The notes: generated from the sequence alone by a model not told the origin. Counted from the first letter of the stretch, positions 53,228 through 61,612 are shown. The stretch is 64,000 nt of DNA from Bradyrhizobium murdochi (GCF_000472965.1 NZ_AXAU01000005.1:124001-188000), one strand, 5' to 3'. A program made the numbers and translations.

Positions 53228-53242
53228 TTGACATGGCGTCAA
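53228..53242. promoter_or_regulatory. Palindrome TTGAC-N5-GTCAA in the TetR / tautomerase gap
   Basis: Perfect five-base dyad in an AT-rich divergent region, 48 bases from the TetR start and 71 from the tautomerase start. A likely TetR operator; the N5 spacer gives TTGA-N7-TCAA, which does not fit an FNR box. Confidence 0.6.
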
Positions 53243-53312
53243 TAATTGATATGGTTTTTAGGCATCGTGTCAAAAACTACCGGATAGCTCACTTCGTCAA
53301 GGAGGATCCGCG

Positions 53313-53690
53313 ATGCCGCTCATTCACATCTCTCTGCGCGCCGGAAAGCCGGAAGCCTACCGGCAGGCGATCTTCGACAGCCTTTACCGCGCGATGCTGG
53401 ACACGCTCAGTGTGCCCGAAGACGACCAGTTCATGACCATTACCGAGCATGACGCTGCGAACTTCCGCTACGGCGATGCCTATGGCGTCGCGCGGAGCGA
53501 CGATGTCGTGTTCATTCAGATTACCATGTTCAACACCCGCGCCCTCGAACAGAAGAAAGCGCTGTTCCGACGGACGGCGGAGTTGCTCGCCGAAAGCCCC
53601 GGCATCCGGCCGGAGAACGTGTTCGTGAACGTTCTCGAGGCCGCGAAAGAGAATTGGTCGGTCGGCCACGGCCTCGCGCAATTCGCGTAA
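53313..53690 (+). CDS. Tautomerase family protein (4-oxalocrotonate tautomerase-like)
   Basis: 125-residue member of the tautomerase superfamily, in the group of longer (about 125-130 aa) proteins. It starts MPLIHISLRAGKPEAYRQAI; after removal of Met the catalytic Pro-1 is exposed. The second conserved part is FIQITMFNTRALEQKKALFR and VFVNVLEAAKENWSVGHG. AAGGAGG stands before the ATG. Divergent from a TetR regulator, so probably induced by its substrate, perhaps a reactive carbonyl or halogenated acid. Confidence 0.9.
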   Translation: MPLIHISLRAGKPEAYRQAIFDSLYRAMLDTLSVPEDDQFMTITEHDAANFRYGDAYGVARSDDVVFIQITMFNTRALEQKKALFRRTAELLAESPGIRPENVFVNVLEAAKENWSVGHGLAQFA

Positions 53691-53811
53691 ATGATGTGGC
53701 GAACTGGCTGCGACCTCCACCGCAGTCCAGCGCAGCAAGCGTAGCCGGGATGACTAGGAACTCCGTTCCATATCTCGCGTTGCATCGCGGGGCATCTGGA
53801 GGAAATGCGAA

Positions 53812-54006
53812 ATGGCGAAGAAAGCGAAGAAGTCGCTGCGGGCACGCAATCAGGATCGTGCGCGCGTGGCCGGCGGGCAGGATTACGAGGTACGGTACAT
53901 CGCAAAGAAGACTCGCAAGTCGGCCTCGGCGGTGAAGAAAGCGATCAGGAAAGTAGGTAGCAGCCGCAAGCGGGTGGTGAAGGCGCTGAGGGGGAAGAAA
54001 AGGTAA
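53812..54006 (+). CDS. DUF3606-like small basic protein
   Basis: 64 residues, very Lys/Arg-rich. The centre VAGGQDYEVRYIAKKTRKSA, SAVKKAIRKVGSSRKRVV matches the DUF3606 pattern (Q-D-Y-E-V-R-Y-W-A-x-x-x-x-x-S), small proteins seen in rhizobial stress islands. TGGAGG lies upstream of the ATG. Function unknown; its charge suggests nucleic-acid binding. Confidence 0.82.
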   Translation: MAKKAKKSLRARNQDRARVAGGQDYEVRYIAKKTRKSASAVKKAIRKVGSSRKRVVKALRGKKR

Positions 54007-54066
54007 ATTCCTTAAGGAACGGACACGCTCCAATCCGTTTGGTTCACCGGAAGATGGAGTTGGTGC

Positions 54067-54357
54067 ATGCAGCAGCCTTCGAAAAGAGCCAGGATCGGCT
54101 CGGGGCAAATCGTACTGCTCATTGTGCTTGCTGCTCTGCTTGTCCTTACCGGCGTGTGGGCCGCGTACGTCTGGAACGCAAGCAGCGACGTTCCGATGAG
54201 CACGCACGGCTGGATCGCGCTTGGCCTTGGCACGTTCTTCTCGCTTCTGATCGGATGCGGCCTGATGGCGCTGATGTTCTTCAGCAGCCGAAGCGGTTAC
54301 GACGAGGCCGCCAGTCCGCATCTCAAAGAGCGCAGCGAGAGCGAAGATCGGACGTGA
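54067..54357 (+). CDS. Small membrane protein (96 aa)
   Basis: Two hydrophobic segments, IVLLIVLAALLVLTGVWAAY and WIALGLGTFFSLLIGCGLMA, joined by the polar NASSDVPMSTHG, with a charged tail. A Lys/Arg-rich N terminus places it in the cytoplasm. Similar proteins occur in Bradyrhizobium near stress genes, but I know no function. Confidence 0.72.
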   Translation: MQQPSKRARIGSGQIVLLIVLAALLVLTGVWAAYVWNASSDVPMSTHGWIALGLGTFFSLLIGCGLMALMFFSSRSGYDEAASPHLKERSESEDRT

Positions 54358-54540
54358 GTCTGTTCGATCGAGACGTCCCGTCTTCTGCCGCACGCGTAGC
54401 CAGGATGAGCGACTTGTCCGCCGTAGCTCGAACAGCGTAGGCAGAAGCGACATCGGGTTTTGGTCGGTGCCCTCCCGCATATCGCTTTGCTTATGCGGGC
54501 TACTTGCTTGCTGCTTGCCGCCATCCTGCAGCGACTGCGC

Positions 54541-54831
54541 CTAAATCCCGAACACGCTGAAGATCGCGCCGACGATCGCCGCGATGACGGCCAGCACGCC
54601 GAAGATAACGGTGGCCACAGCATCGAGCAGCATTTCGACCAGATCCGACGCGGAGCTTGCTGCAACGATTACGATGCAGCAACCGGCTCCGATCAGCATC
54701 GATGTAACCATGCTGAACACCATGATCCACAGCACGGTAAAGACCAGCCCGCCGAGAATCACCGCCACGGCGATGCGGCGGAAAGGGCTGCTGCTCGATG
54801 CAGACCGTGCGGCTGGCTCTGGCGAATTCAT
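54541..54831 (-). CDS. Small membrane protein (96 aa)
   Basis: From the ATG at 54831 (MNSPEPAARSASSSSPFRRI) the protein has three hydrophobic parts: AVAVILGGLVFTVLWIMVFS, LIGAGCCIVIVAASSA and VATVIFGVLAVIAAIVGAIF. The extension to 54885 is not supported. No family recognised. It is convergent with the other small membrane protein, with decayed repeat-like sequence between. Confidence 0.65.
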   Translation of the reverse strand: MNSPEPAARSASSSSPFRRIAVAVILGGLVFTVLWIMVFSMVTSMLIGAGCCIVIVAASSASDLVEMLLDAVATVIFGVLAVIAAIVGAIFSVFGI

Positions 54832-55015
54832 GACGGGCAATCCTCTATCATCCGGATTGTCGTCGCCGGGCCGGAGAAGGTTCAACCGAACCTGAATGTC
54901 GCGCGCTCAGCGAAGGCTGTCAGCGCGTGTCGCCGTCCTGAGCGGCAGCGTCGCATGCGCGGACGCTGCACCTCATGCTGGCGCGGATGAAGCGTTTGCG
55001 AGCGCCAGCCCGAAG

Positions 55016-55510
55016 TCACGCCGCCAGCGCATCCGGATTGACCTCACCCTTGGCGATATCGGTGAGTAGCGCATCGATCTCTTTCTCTTCCATCAGGCTC
55101 TCGTGCAGCGTCGCCTGGTCGTTGCGCAATTCCAACTGGCCGGCCAGCGCGGCGGCCGAGCCGTAGGCGGCGATTTCATAGTGCTCGAGCTTCTGGACGG
55201 ATGCGATCAGGCCGGCATCGCGAAGATCGTCGCCCTCCAGCATGCCGAGCATCTTCCGGCTCTCACGGATGAGCGCCTCCATGGCCTGGTCGACATGCGC
55301 TGTCGGGTCTGCGCTATGCTGGCGAAGGATCGCCACAAGGCGGTGCTTCTGCGTGACCGTCTCCGCGTGATGGTCCACCAGCGCATCCTTGAGCGCTGGG
55401 TGCGATGCCGCCGCCGCCGTCCGCAGCAGTGCTTCCGCGAGTTGGTCTTCGACGCTCACCAGTTCCTGCAATTCGGCAATGTACATGTCCTTGAAATTCT
55501 TGATCTCCAT
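55016..55510 (-). CDS. DUF892 (YciE/YciF) ferritin-like protein
   Basis: 164-residue four-helix ferritin-like protein of the DUF892/YciF family, induced by stress in many bacteria and sometimes binding two metal ions. It reads MYIAELQELVSVEDQLAEAL, HHAETVTQKHRLVAILRQHS, LIASVQKLEHYEIAAYGSAA, ESLMEEKEIDALLTDIAKGE; Glu/His residues at equivalent helix positions (E15, E21, H47, E50, E109, H110, E138) fit the di-iron pattern. AAGGAG precedes the ATG. Metal binding and role are inferred from the family. Confidence 0.9.
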   Translation of the reverse strand: MEIKNFKDMYIAELQELVSVEDQLAEALLRTAAAASHPALKDALVDHHAETVTQKHRLVAILRQHSADPTAHVDQAMEALIRESRKMLGMLEGDDLRDAGLIASVQKLEHYEIAAYGSAAALAGQLELRNDQATLHESLMEEKEIDALLTDIAKGEVNPDALAA

Positions 55511-55720
55511 GACGAACTCCTTCTCTCAGGATGCGGATGAGGCTTCCGGCAGCAGCGCTGCACCGTCTTCGGAAGTAACCTGCACGAGCCGAGCGGCCTG
55601 TTTCGCTTTCGAGGCCTGCGATATCATCCAACGAGGCCACGACGCATCTGGTTCCGGTCCAAGACCTGATCGAAGAGACCCGATCGAAGAGGTCTGATCG
55701 AAGACCCAAGAGGTGCTGCG

Positions 55721-55909
55721 ATGACGGAATGGTACTTCGTCTGGGTGGAAGGCCTGCGAGGGCCTGCGCCGCAGAAATGGTCATCGGATGGGCTTTGGGG
55801 GCAGGTCGGGCGTCAGGACGTCATCGTGCGTTTTGCGCTGAGCGACGAAGAAGCGCATCTGCCGCTCGACGAACTGGCAAGGCGCCATCCCATTCCCGAC
55901 GGGAAATAG
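55721..55909 (+). CDS. Small hypothetical protein (62 aa)
   Basis: Starts MTEWYFVWVEGLRGPAPQKW and ends DELARRHPIPDGK. The pattern W-Y-F-x-x-x-x-G-x-x-G-P-x-P is reminiscent of GYF_2/DUF4339 modules, which bind other proteins, but the domain is too short to be sure. AGAGGTG before the ATG. Part of the small-protein run. Confidence 0.6.
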   Translation: MTEWYFVWVEGLRGPAPQKWSSDGLWGQVGRQDVIVRFALSDEEAHLPLDELARRHPIPDGK

Positions 55910-56229
55910 CCGGCGGTTCGCTGGAACTTTTCCGCATGGTTCCCTGCGGTGCAGCGGATGCGCGAGATTTCAGAGATCCTTTTTGCGGAACATTGCGAAT
56001 TTAATTTTGTTGCCCGCTTGAAGCGGCGCCAAGAGGCACCACTGTCCCGACTTCAATTCGGCTTGCTTGCGGAATTGAAAGCGAAGCTGCGAACCGGCGC
56101 ATGGCGCCGGTGGGGACGAGCGATCAGGATCCGACACGCTTGACGTCAATTCCCTCCGCAGAAAAGCCGCGCGCGGTCAAGGCCGTCGCGCGGTGCTCAC
56201 CAACCAGAAGCCAAGTAAGGAGATCGTGC
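55910..56229. other. Non-coding gap in the small-protein island
   Basis: 320 bases. Short frames exist but have no ribosome site or typical codon use. The last 15 bases contain AAGGAG, the ribosome site of the next gene. Confidence 0.5.
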
Positions 56230-56520
56230 ATGAAACTGAACTCGGCACAGGTGGAACGCGCTCTGACGCAATTCGAAGCCCAGGCGCTTCCCGACGATCA
56301 TCCGGTGGTTCCGCAGCTAGCCAGCATGTTTGGGGATCATACATTCTTCCTCGACAGCGGCGGGCTCAACGTCCTGGAGCCGACCGAGGCCTCCGAGCGG
56401 GAGACCACAATCGGCATGATCGTAAACCTTGCTTACTGGAGCGATGAGACGCTGACGAAATTGTCGCCACACGAGCCCGAGCCCACAGGCGTGATCGTCA
56501 GCCTCGAATCCAGACACTGA
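56230..56520 (+). CDS. Small acidic hypothetical protein (96 aa)
   Basis: Starts MKLNSAQVERALTQFEAQAL with AAGGAG upstream, which fixes the start against the longer open frame from 56101. The acidic sequence (DDHPVVPQLASMFGDHTFFL, GLNVLEPTEASERETTIGMI) contains no cysteine and no membrane segment. No family recognised with confidence; similar proteins in Bradyrhizobium are annotated as hypothetical. Confidence 0.72.
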   Translation: MKLNSAQVERALTQFEAQALPDDHPVVPQLASMFGDHTFFLDSGGLNVLEPTEASERETTIGMIVNLAYWSDETLTKLSPHEPEPTGVIVSLESRH

Positions 56521-56607
56521 CTCTTCGAGTCCGCGACTCGGCGTGTGGTCAAATGATTTGTCGTGCGCGGTTGCGTGCCGCGCGCGATGATCGCTGGCGC
56601 GCGCCGG

Positions 56608-56856
56608 TCAGGTTTCGAAATGAACCCCGATCCGCGTCTCTTTGCGCCAGACGACGCGGCACGGCACATGGATGTGGTGGGCTTCGATCACCAGCGTGAA
56701 GCGTTCGGGAATGCCGACGGGAGAGCTCACCTCGAGCGCAGCGCCGGTTTCGGAGAGGTTGCGCACGGTGCAATCGATGACGGCGCCGCCGCCAAACGAA
56801 ATCTTGCCCCCCTTTAGCAGCCGACGCCGTGGTGCAATTCTGTGCTCGTCCACCAC
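56608..56856 (-). CDS. PilZ-domain protein
   Basis: 82-residue single-domain PilZ protein. The binding motifs are partly kept: EHRIAPRRRLLKGGKI gives the R-x3-R type stretch and VRNLSETGAALEV gives N-x-S-x-x-G. Such proteins bind cyclic di-GMP, though short rhizobial members of this form often do not. The start is GTG with GGGAGG upstream. With the HD-GYP and REC-EAL proteins it is one of three cyclic-di-GMP related genes in the window. Confidence 0.82.
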   Translation of the reverse strand: MVDEHRIAPRRRLLKGGKISFGGGAVIDCTVRNLSETGAALEVSSPVGIPERFTLVIEAHHIHVPCRVVWRKETRIGVHFET

Positions 56857-56978
56857 ATGGACCTCCCAATGGACCTCCCACCTGAACAGGGAACTTTCTA
56901 CAGGCGAGGTTACTATCCCGTTATCGAGCGTTCCGGCCCGGGTACAGCGCCAGGTTGTGGGTTGCTGTGGAACCGGCT

Positions 56979-58007
56979 TTAGCTCATCGAGCTTGGGCCA
57001 TCCGTCCGCGCCCGCCGCCCTTCGATCGGATAGGCCGGGTCGTTGAACCCCGGCGTCGAGGGATGGCCGCTCGCTACCAGCCGGTCGATCAGCGCCTCGT
57101 CCTCCGCCGTGAAGCGATAGTCCAGCGCCTGGATATAATCATCCCATTGCTGTTCGGTTCGGGGGCCCGCGATCACCCCGCTCACGAATGACGAATTCAG
57201 CACCCAGGAAACCGCGAACTGCCCGGCGGTGATGCCGCGCGCTTCGGCGTGCTGCTTGATATCCTGGGCGAGCTGCAGCGATTCCGCCCGCCATTCGGTC
57301 TGCATCATGCGCTTGTCGGCGCGCCCCGCGCGCGTGTCCTGGTCGGGTGCCGCGTCCGGCCTGTACTTGCCGGTCAGCACCCCGCGCGCCAAGGGGCTAT
57401 AGGGCACGATGCCGAGGCCGTAATAGCCACAAGCCGGAAAGTGCTCGACCTCCGGCATCCGGTTCATGGCGTTGTAATAGGGCTGGCTGACGATCGGGCG
57501 ATCGATGCCGTTGTTGTCGCAGATGTTGCAGATCTCGGCGACGCGCCAGGCACGGTAGTTGGAGACGCCAAAATAGCGGATCTTGCCCTGGCGTATCAAA
57601 TCGCCCATCGCGCGCACCGTCTCCTCCAGCGGAGTCGCGTGGTCCTCCTTGTGCAGATAATAGATGTCGATGAAATCGGTGCCCAGTCGTTGCAGGCTTT
57701 CGTCTGCGGCCTGCATCACCCAGCGTCGTGACAGCCCGCCGCGATTGGGATCGTCGCCGATCTTGTTGGCGAGTTTGGTTGCCAGAATCCAGTTCGTGCG
57801 ATTGTTTGAAATGGCGCGGCCGACCACCTGCTCGGACTGGCCGCCATTATAGGCATCCGCGGTGTCGATGAAGTTGACGCCGGCCTCGCGCGCTTTCGCA
57901 ACGATCCGCGACGACGTCGCTTCATCGGTCGGGCCGCCGAACATCATGGTGCCCAGGCAGATCGGTGAAATCTTCAGGCCGCTGCGGCCGAGTTGGCGGT
58001 ATTGCAT
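56979..58007 (-). CDS. Aldo/keto reductase
   Basis: 342-residue NADPH-dependent aldo/keto reductase. The tetrad is visible: Asp and Tyr in NFIDTADAYNGGQSE, Lys in WILATKLANK, His in IYYLHKEDHATP. MQYRQLGRSGLKISPICLGT is the usual first strand, and GPRTEQQWDDYIQAL the C-terminal cofactor site. I use the ATG at 58007. The subgroup (YajO/Tas-like) includes enzymes acting on small aldehydes; the substrate is unknown. Confidence 0.94.
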   Translation of the reverse strand: MQYRQLGRSGLKISPICLGTMMFGGPTDEATSSRIVAKAREAGVNFIDTADAYNGGQSEQVVGRAISNNRTNWILATKLANKIGDDPNRGGLSRRWVMQAADESLQRLGTDFIDIYYLHKEDHATPLEETVRAMGDLIRQGKIRYFGVSNYRAWRVAEICNICDNNGIDRPIVSQPYYNAMNRMPEVEHFPACGYYGLGIVPYSPLARGVLTGKYRPDAAPDQDTRAGRADKRMMQTEWRAESLQLAQDIKQHAEARGITAGQFAVSWVLNSSFVSGVIAGPRTEQQWDDYIQALDYRFTAEDEALIDRLVASGHPSTPGFNDPAYPIEGRRARTDGPSSMS

Positions 58008-58029
58008 TGGGGTGGGTCCTCCATCATGG

Positions 58030-58076
58030 GCCGTCATTCCGGGAGGGCGCGTTAGCACCAGACCCGGAATGACGGC
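58030..58076. repeat. Palindromic intergenic repeat, family C (copy 2, short)
   Basis: GCCGTCATTCCGGG pairs perfectly with CCCGGAATGACGGC over 14 bases, loop 19 bases. Same ends as the longer element at 40524-40630. It lies between the aldo/keto reductase and thioesterase genes. Confidence 0.78.
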
Positions 58077-58078
58077 GT

Positions 58079-58504
58079 CTAACCCTCGCTTTTCAATATC
58101 TTGAACACGCCGCTCGCCATCGCGATACAGCGTTTGTCGACCGTCACTTCGGTCGTGATGAAAATCAGGCTGCGGGTGGAGCGCACCACGTGCGGCCTCG
58201 ACACCAATACCTCGCCGATCTTGCCGGCTTCAACAAAGTGCGTATCGAGCTGCACGGTCGCCAGCGTCGGCTTGCCGGAGACGAAGCGGGCGGTCATGCC
58301 GCAGGTGCGGTCGGCGAAGGTCATGATGACGCCGCCTTGCACCAGGCCGCGGCGGTTGTGGTGCTTGTCCTCGGTGGCAAGCGCGTATTCATGCACGCCG
58401 TCGACGACGCGCTGCCACAGCGGGCCGATCAGGTGCAGGAAGCCGGAGGTTTCGACGATCTTCCAGCCGTCGGATTTGAGCTTGTCCGCGGCCTTGGCTG
58501 TCAT
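58079..58504 (-). CDS. PaaI-family hotdog thioesterase
   Basis: 141-residue hotdog-fold acyl-CoA thioesterase of the PaaI/YdiI kind. Conserved: HHNRRGLVQGGVIMTFADRT with the Asn/Asp-x-x-G-x-x-x-G core, then LDTHFVEAGKIGEVLVSRPH and STRSLIFITTEVTVDKRCI. Substrate likely an aryl- or acyl-CoA, not identified. It is on the same strand as the reductase, separated by the palindromic repeat. Confidence 0.9.
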   Translation of the reverse strand: MTAKAADKLKSDGWKIVETSGFLHLIGPLWQRVVDGVHEYALATEDKHHNRRGLVQGGVIMTFADRTCGMTARFVSGKPTLATVQLDTHFVEAGKIGEVLVSRPHVVRSTRSLIFITTEVTVDKRCIAMASGVFKILKSEG

Positions 58505-58584
58505 GTCGTGCTTTCCGTTTCCCGCGGGCTATCTTGCTGTCCGGGGTCATTTCATCTGATGCGCTGGTGTTGTAGTCAAGCGGG

Positions 58585-59214
58585 ATGGCCAGGCCATTTG
58601 ACGATACCACACGGCGGAATATTGCAGAGCTTTGCGCGGCATTTGCGCGGGCGCCCTCGGAGCGCGCAGAGCCTGAGCTGAAGCGCGCCGCAGTCGCCAT
58701 CGCGCTGACGGAAGCCGAGAGCGGCCCGGGCACCACATTTCTGTTGACCCGCCGCGCTGCAAGCCTGCGCGCCCACGCTGCCCAATGGGCGTTGCCGGGC
58801 GGACGCTGCGACCACGGCGAGACGCCGGCGCAGGCCGCGTTGCGCGAGCTCCACGAAGAACTCGGCGTCGGCCTCGGCGAAAGCGATGTGCTGGGCCTGC
58901 TCGACGATTACCCGACGCGCTCAGGCTATCTGATCACGCCGGTGGTGGTCTGGGTCGGTACGAGCGCCGATATCATCCCCAATCCGGCGGAGGTCGCCTC
59001 GGTGCATCGCGTCGCGCTCGATGACATCGAGCGAGCCGACGTCTTCAGCTTCACCAGGATTCCCGAAAGCACGCGGCGCGTAATCCGCTTCCGCCATGCC
59101 GGCCAGCACATCCACGCGCCAACGGCGGCGCTGATCTATCAATTTGCCGAAGTGCTGGCGGGCCGCGCGACCCGCGTGGCCGAACTCGAGCAGCCGGTGT
59201 TCGCCTGGAAATAG
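58585..59214 (+). CDS. NUDIX hydrolase, CoA pyrophosphatase-like
   Basis: 209-residue NUDIX hydrolase cleaving nucleoside-diphosphate-linked compounds. The Nudix box G-x5-E-x7-R-E-x2-E-E-x-G is complete: GRCDHGETPAQAALRELHEE and LGV. The preceding LLTRRAASLRAHAAQWALPG is the pattern of the NudL/CoA-pyrophosphatase group (RAxxLRxHxGQ). Weak ribosome site, but the ATG at 58585 gives the normal length. Divergent from the thioesterase, perhaps a shared CoA theme. Confidence 0.9.
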   Translation: MARPFDDTTRRNIAELCAAFARAPSERAEPELKRAAVAIALTEAESGPGTTFLLTRRAASLRAHAAQWALPGGRCDHGETPAQAALRELHEELGVGLGESDVLGLLDDYPTRSGYLITPVVVWVGTSADIIPNPAEVASVHRVALDDIERADVFSFTRIPESTRRVIRFRHAGQHIHAPTAALIYQFAEVLAGRATRVAELEQPVFAWK

Positions 59215-59353
59215 AGTCGGCGCTAGCCGCCGAAACGGTTGCTCATCTCACCATGTGAGAGAGCGTGCTCACGCAGCGCGGGTTGCGGATGTCGGTGGTT
59301 TCGGAGACGATAGCTGCGTCAAAAAGAAGAACATATCCGGGAGTTGGCTCACT

Positions 59354-60334
59354 ATGTCCATCGGGAGAAAGTGGTTTTGCCTTGCAGCCGCCATGCTCGG
59401 CTTGGGCGCAGCAACAGAGGTTTCGCACGCTCAAACCTATCCCGCCCGCGCCATCACGCTGGTCATTCCGTTCGCGCCCGGCGGCAGCACCTCGATCGTC
59501 GGCCGCGCCATTGCCGACAAAATGAGCGAGATGCTCGGCGAGAAGGTGGTGGTCGACAACCGTCCCGGCGCTGGCGGCACGGTCGGCACCAAGGCGGTCG
59601 CGAAAAGCGATCCCGATGGCTACACGCTGCTCCTGGGTTACACCGGCACGCTCGCGATCGGCCCCTCGCTCTACAAGAATCCCGGCTACGATCCGCGCAA
59701 GGATTTTGCGCCGATCGGCATGATCGGCAACGCACCGAATTCGCTGGTGGTGCATCCATCATTCCCGCCCAAGACCGTCGCCGAGTTGATTGCCTACGCG
59801 AAGGCCAATCCCGACAAGGTCAATTTCGGCTCGGCCGGCGCCGGCACCGCCAGCCACATCACCGGCGAATATTTCGCCCGCGCCGCCGGCATCAGGCTGG
59901 TGCATATCCCCTACAAGGGCACCGGCCCGGCGTTGACCGATCTCCTCGGAGGCCACATCCCGATGGCGTTTGCGCCGATCCCGGCCTCGCACGCCAATGT
60001 CTCCGCCGGCAAATTGCGCGCACTTGCGGTCACCAGCACCACGCGATCGAGCCTGTTGCCCGACGTGCCGACGCTGATGGAGGCGGGGCTAGCCGGCTTC
60101 GACGCTTCGCTCTACTACGGCCTCGTCGCGCCCGCCGGCACGCCGCGGCCGATCGTCGACCAGCTCAACAAGGCGCTGCGCGACGCGCTCGCCTCCAACG
60201 AGGTGAAGAAGCAGTTGGGCAATGACGGCACCGAAATCACCCCGGGCGCGCCAGAAGACTATGCGGCCTTCATCGACAAGGACGAGAGGAAGTGGTCGCA
60301 GCTAGTGAAGGCCAGCGGCGTCGAGCAGGAGTGA
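59354..60334 (+). CDS. Bug/TctC-type tripartite tricarboxylate transporter binding protein
   Basis: 326-residue periplasmic binding protein of the Bug (TctC) family for organic acids. Signal peptide MSIGRKWFCLAAAMLGLGAA with cleavage after AHA near residue 26; then YPARAITLVIPFAPGGSTSI, VVDNRPGAGGTVGTKAVAKS, NFGSAGAGTASHITGEYFAR and HIPYKGTGPALTDLLGG, all family hallmarks. The frame extends upstream but only this start gives a leader. No TctA/TctB genes are adjacent, as is common for orphan Bug proteins. Confidence 0.95.
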   Translation: MSIGRKWFCLAAAMLGLGAATEVSHAQTYPARAITLVIPFAPGGSTSIVGRAIADKMSEMLGEKVVVDNRPGAGGTVGTKAVAKSDPDGYTLLLGYTGTLAIGPSLYKNPGYDPRKDFAPIGMIGNAPNSLVVHPSFPPKTVAELIAYAKANPDKVNFGSAGAGTASHITGEYFARAAGIRLVHIPYKGTGPALTDLLGGHIPMAFAPIPASHANVSAGKLRALAVTSTTRSSLLPDVPTLMEAGLAGFDASLYYGLVAPAGTPRPIVDQLNKALRDALASNEVKKQLGNDGTEITPGAPEDYAAFIDKDERKWSQLVKASGVEQE

Positions 60335-60341
60335 CTTTCTC

Positions 60342-60364
60342 CCTTCTCCCCTTGTGGGAGAAGG
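60342..60364. terminator. Hairpin after the Bug-protein gene
   Basis: CCTTCTCCC / GGGAGAAGG, nine-base perfect stem with a five-base loop, eight bases after the stop. It is followed by CAAAAG rather than a T run; hairpins of this exact kind are frequent 3' elements in rhizobia (from memory). Confidence 0.55.
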
Positions 60365-60422
60365 CAAAAGAGTCGCTCCCTTTCGGGGCTGACATCGCGG
60401 CGGCGCTTGCTACAACCGTGCC

Positions 60423-61610
60423 ATGCGCCTGCCATTGATTCGCATGGGTTCCGGATTAGCTGCGCTCGCGCTGCTCGCGAGTGCGCCGCCTGCCGTGGCG
60501 ACGGAGCTGCTCCCTCCCTCAACCGCCGACGCCATGGCGCAAGCCGCCTCGCCGCAGGCGATGGCCGAATACCGTCGCAAGCTGAAAGAGTATCAGGAAG
60601 CCCGCGCCGCGTTCGAAGAGGAGGCAGGCGCCTATTGGACCTCAATCTCCGAGAAGCGAAAGGGCCGTAACGCCAAGCGCCGGGAACGCCAGGCCATCAC
60701 GCTCAACGATTACGTGCTGACGCAGCCGCCGGTCTACACCGGTCCGAAGCGCCCGGTCAGTCCGGAAGAAGAAAAGCCGCCGCGCGAGCGCAAGCCGCTG
60801 CCGGTGGTCGCTGATTTTCTTAAAGCGGCCGCCGAGCATTTCCAGTTCACGCCGCAACGGCCGGCAACCGAGGTCGAGTTCAAGCGCGCCTATGCCCGCT
60901 ACGCGTTGGCCGCGGGATTAACGCGCGAGCAGGCGGTGCGGGTCTACTCGTTCGAGACCGGCGGTAGCGGCAATTACGACATGCAGTCGGGGCTGAACCC
61001 TTCGAAACCGGGCTCGCGCGCGATCTCGACCGCGATCGGCTACAATCAGTTGCTCACCACCAACAGCGTCGAGCTTTTGGCCGAACAGGGCCACGAAATC
61101 ATCAAGGAACTGACGGCAAGGGCCGCGACGCTGTCGGGCGCGCCGCGCAAGGCGATGGACCACAAGCTTGCCGTCTTGAAACGGATGGTGGCGTTTACGC
61201 GCACCGTACCGGATACCTGGTCCGAGCATGAGAAGCTCGCCAATACCCCGCAAGGCTGGGCTGTGCACGCTATGGTGCTCGATATCGACGTCGGGCCGAT
61301 GTTGCAGACCCACAAGCTGCTGACATCGGTCCATTTCGCGCGCGCCAAGGGCTACAATCGTCCGCTGACGGCGGCAGAGCTCGAAATGATGAATCTGACC
61401 GGCGACGGCACCGGCCTCGACATGGTCACCATGCCGCAGGCGATACGCGAGCAGGTGCCGACCTCGAATTTTTTCCAGCGCGGCGGCTACGAGCGTAACC
61501 CGGTCGCAATCCGCCATAACACGGTGGCGAAACTATTGGCAATTACCGACGAGCGGATGGATTTCAACTCCAGCAAGCCCGGCGCAAAGGAGTTGGCGGG
61601 AGCGTTTTAG
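60423..61610 (+). CDS. Exported protein with lysozyme-like motif
   Basis: 395 residues with a signal peptide (MGSGLAALALLASAPPAVAT). Residues 40-75 are a basic coiled-coil stretch, and 80-130 are Pro/Lys-rich. The region GLTREQAVRVYSFETGGSGN, YDMQSGLNPSK and AISTAIGYNQLLTTNSVELL recalls the E-(T/S)-x-G...G-x-x-Q pattern of lytic transglycosylase/lysozyme folds, with E at the catalytic place. I do not recognise a named family; a peptidoglycan-cleaving role is inferred from that motif only. Confidence 0.75.
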   Translation: MRLPLIRMGSGLAALALLASAPPAVATELLPPSTADAMAQAASPQAMAEYRRKLKEYQEARAAFEEEAGAYWTSISEKRKGRNAKRRERQAITLNDYVLTQPPVYTGPKRPVSPEEEKPPRERKPLPVVADFLKAAAEHFQFTPQRPATEVEFKRAYARYALAAGLTREQAVRVYSFETGGSGNYDMQSGLNPSKPGSRAISTAIGYNQLLTTNSVELLAEQGHEIIKELTARAATLSGAPRKAMDHKLAVLKRMVAFTRTVPDTWSEHEKLANTPQGWAVHAMVLDIDVGPMLQTHKLLTSVHFARAKGYNRPLTAAELEMMNLTGDGTGLDMVTMPQAIREQVPTSNFFQRGGYERNPVAIRHNTVAKLLAITDERMDFNSSKPGAKELAGAF

Positions 61611-61612
61611 CT

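Noticed and set aside
53228..53242. TTGAC...GTCAA considered as a second FNR/FixK box
   Set aside because: The spacer between TTGA and TCAA is seven bases, not six; a TetR operator is a better fit.
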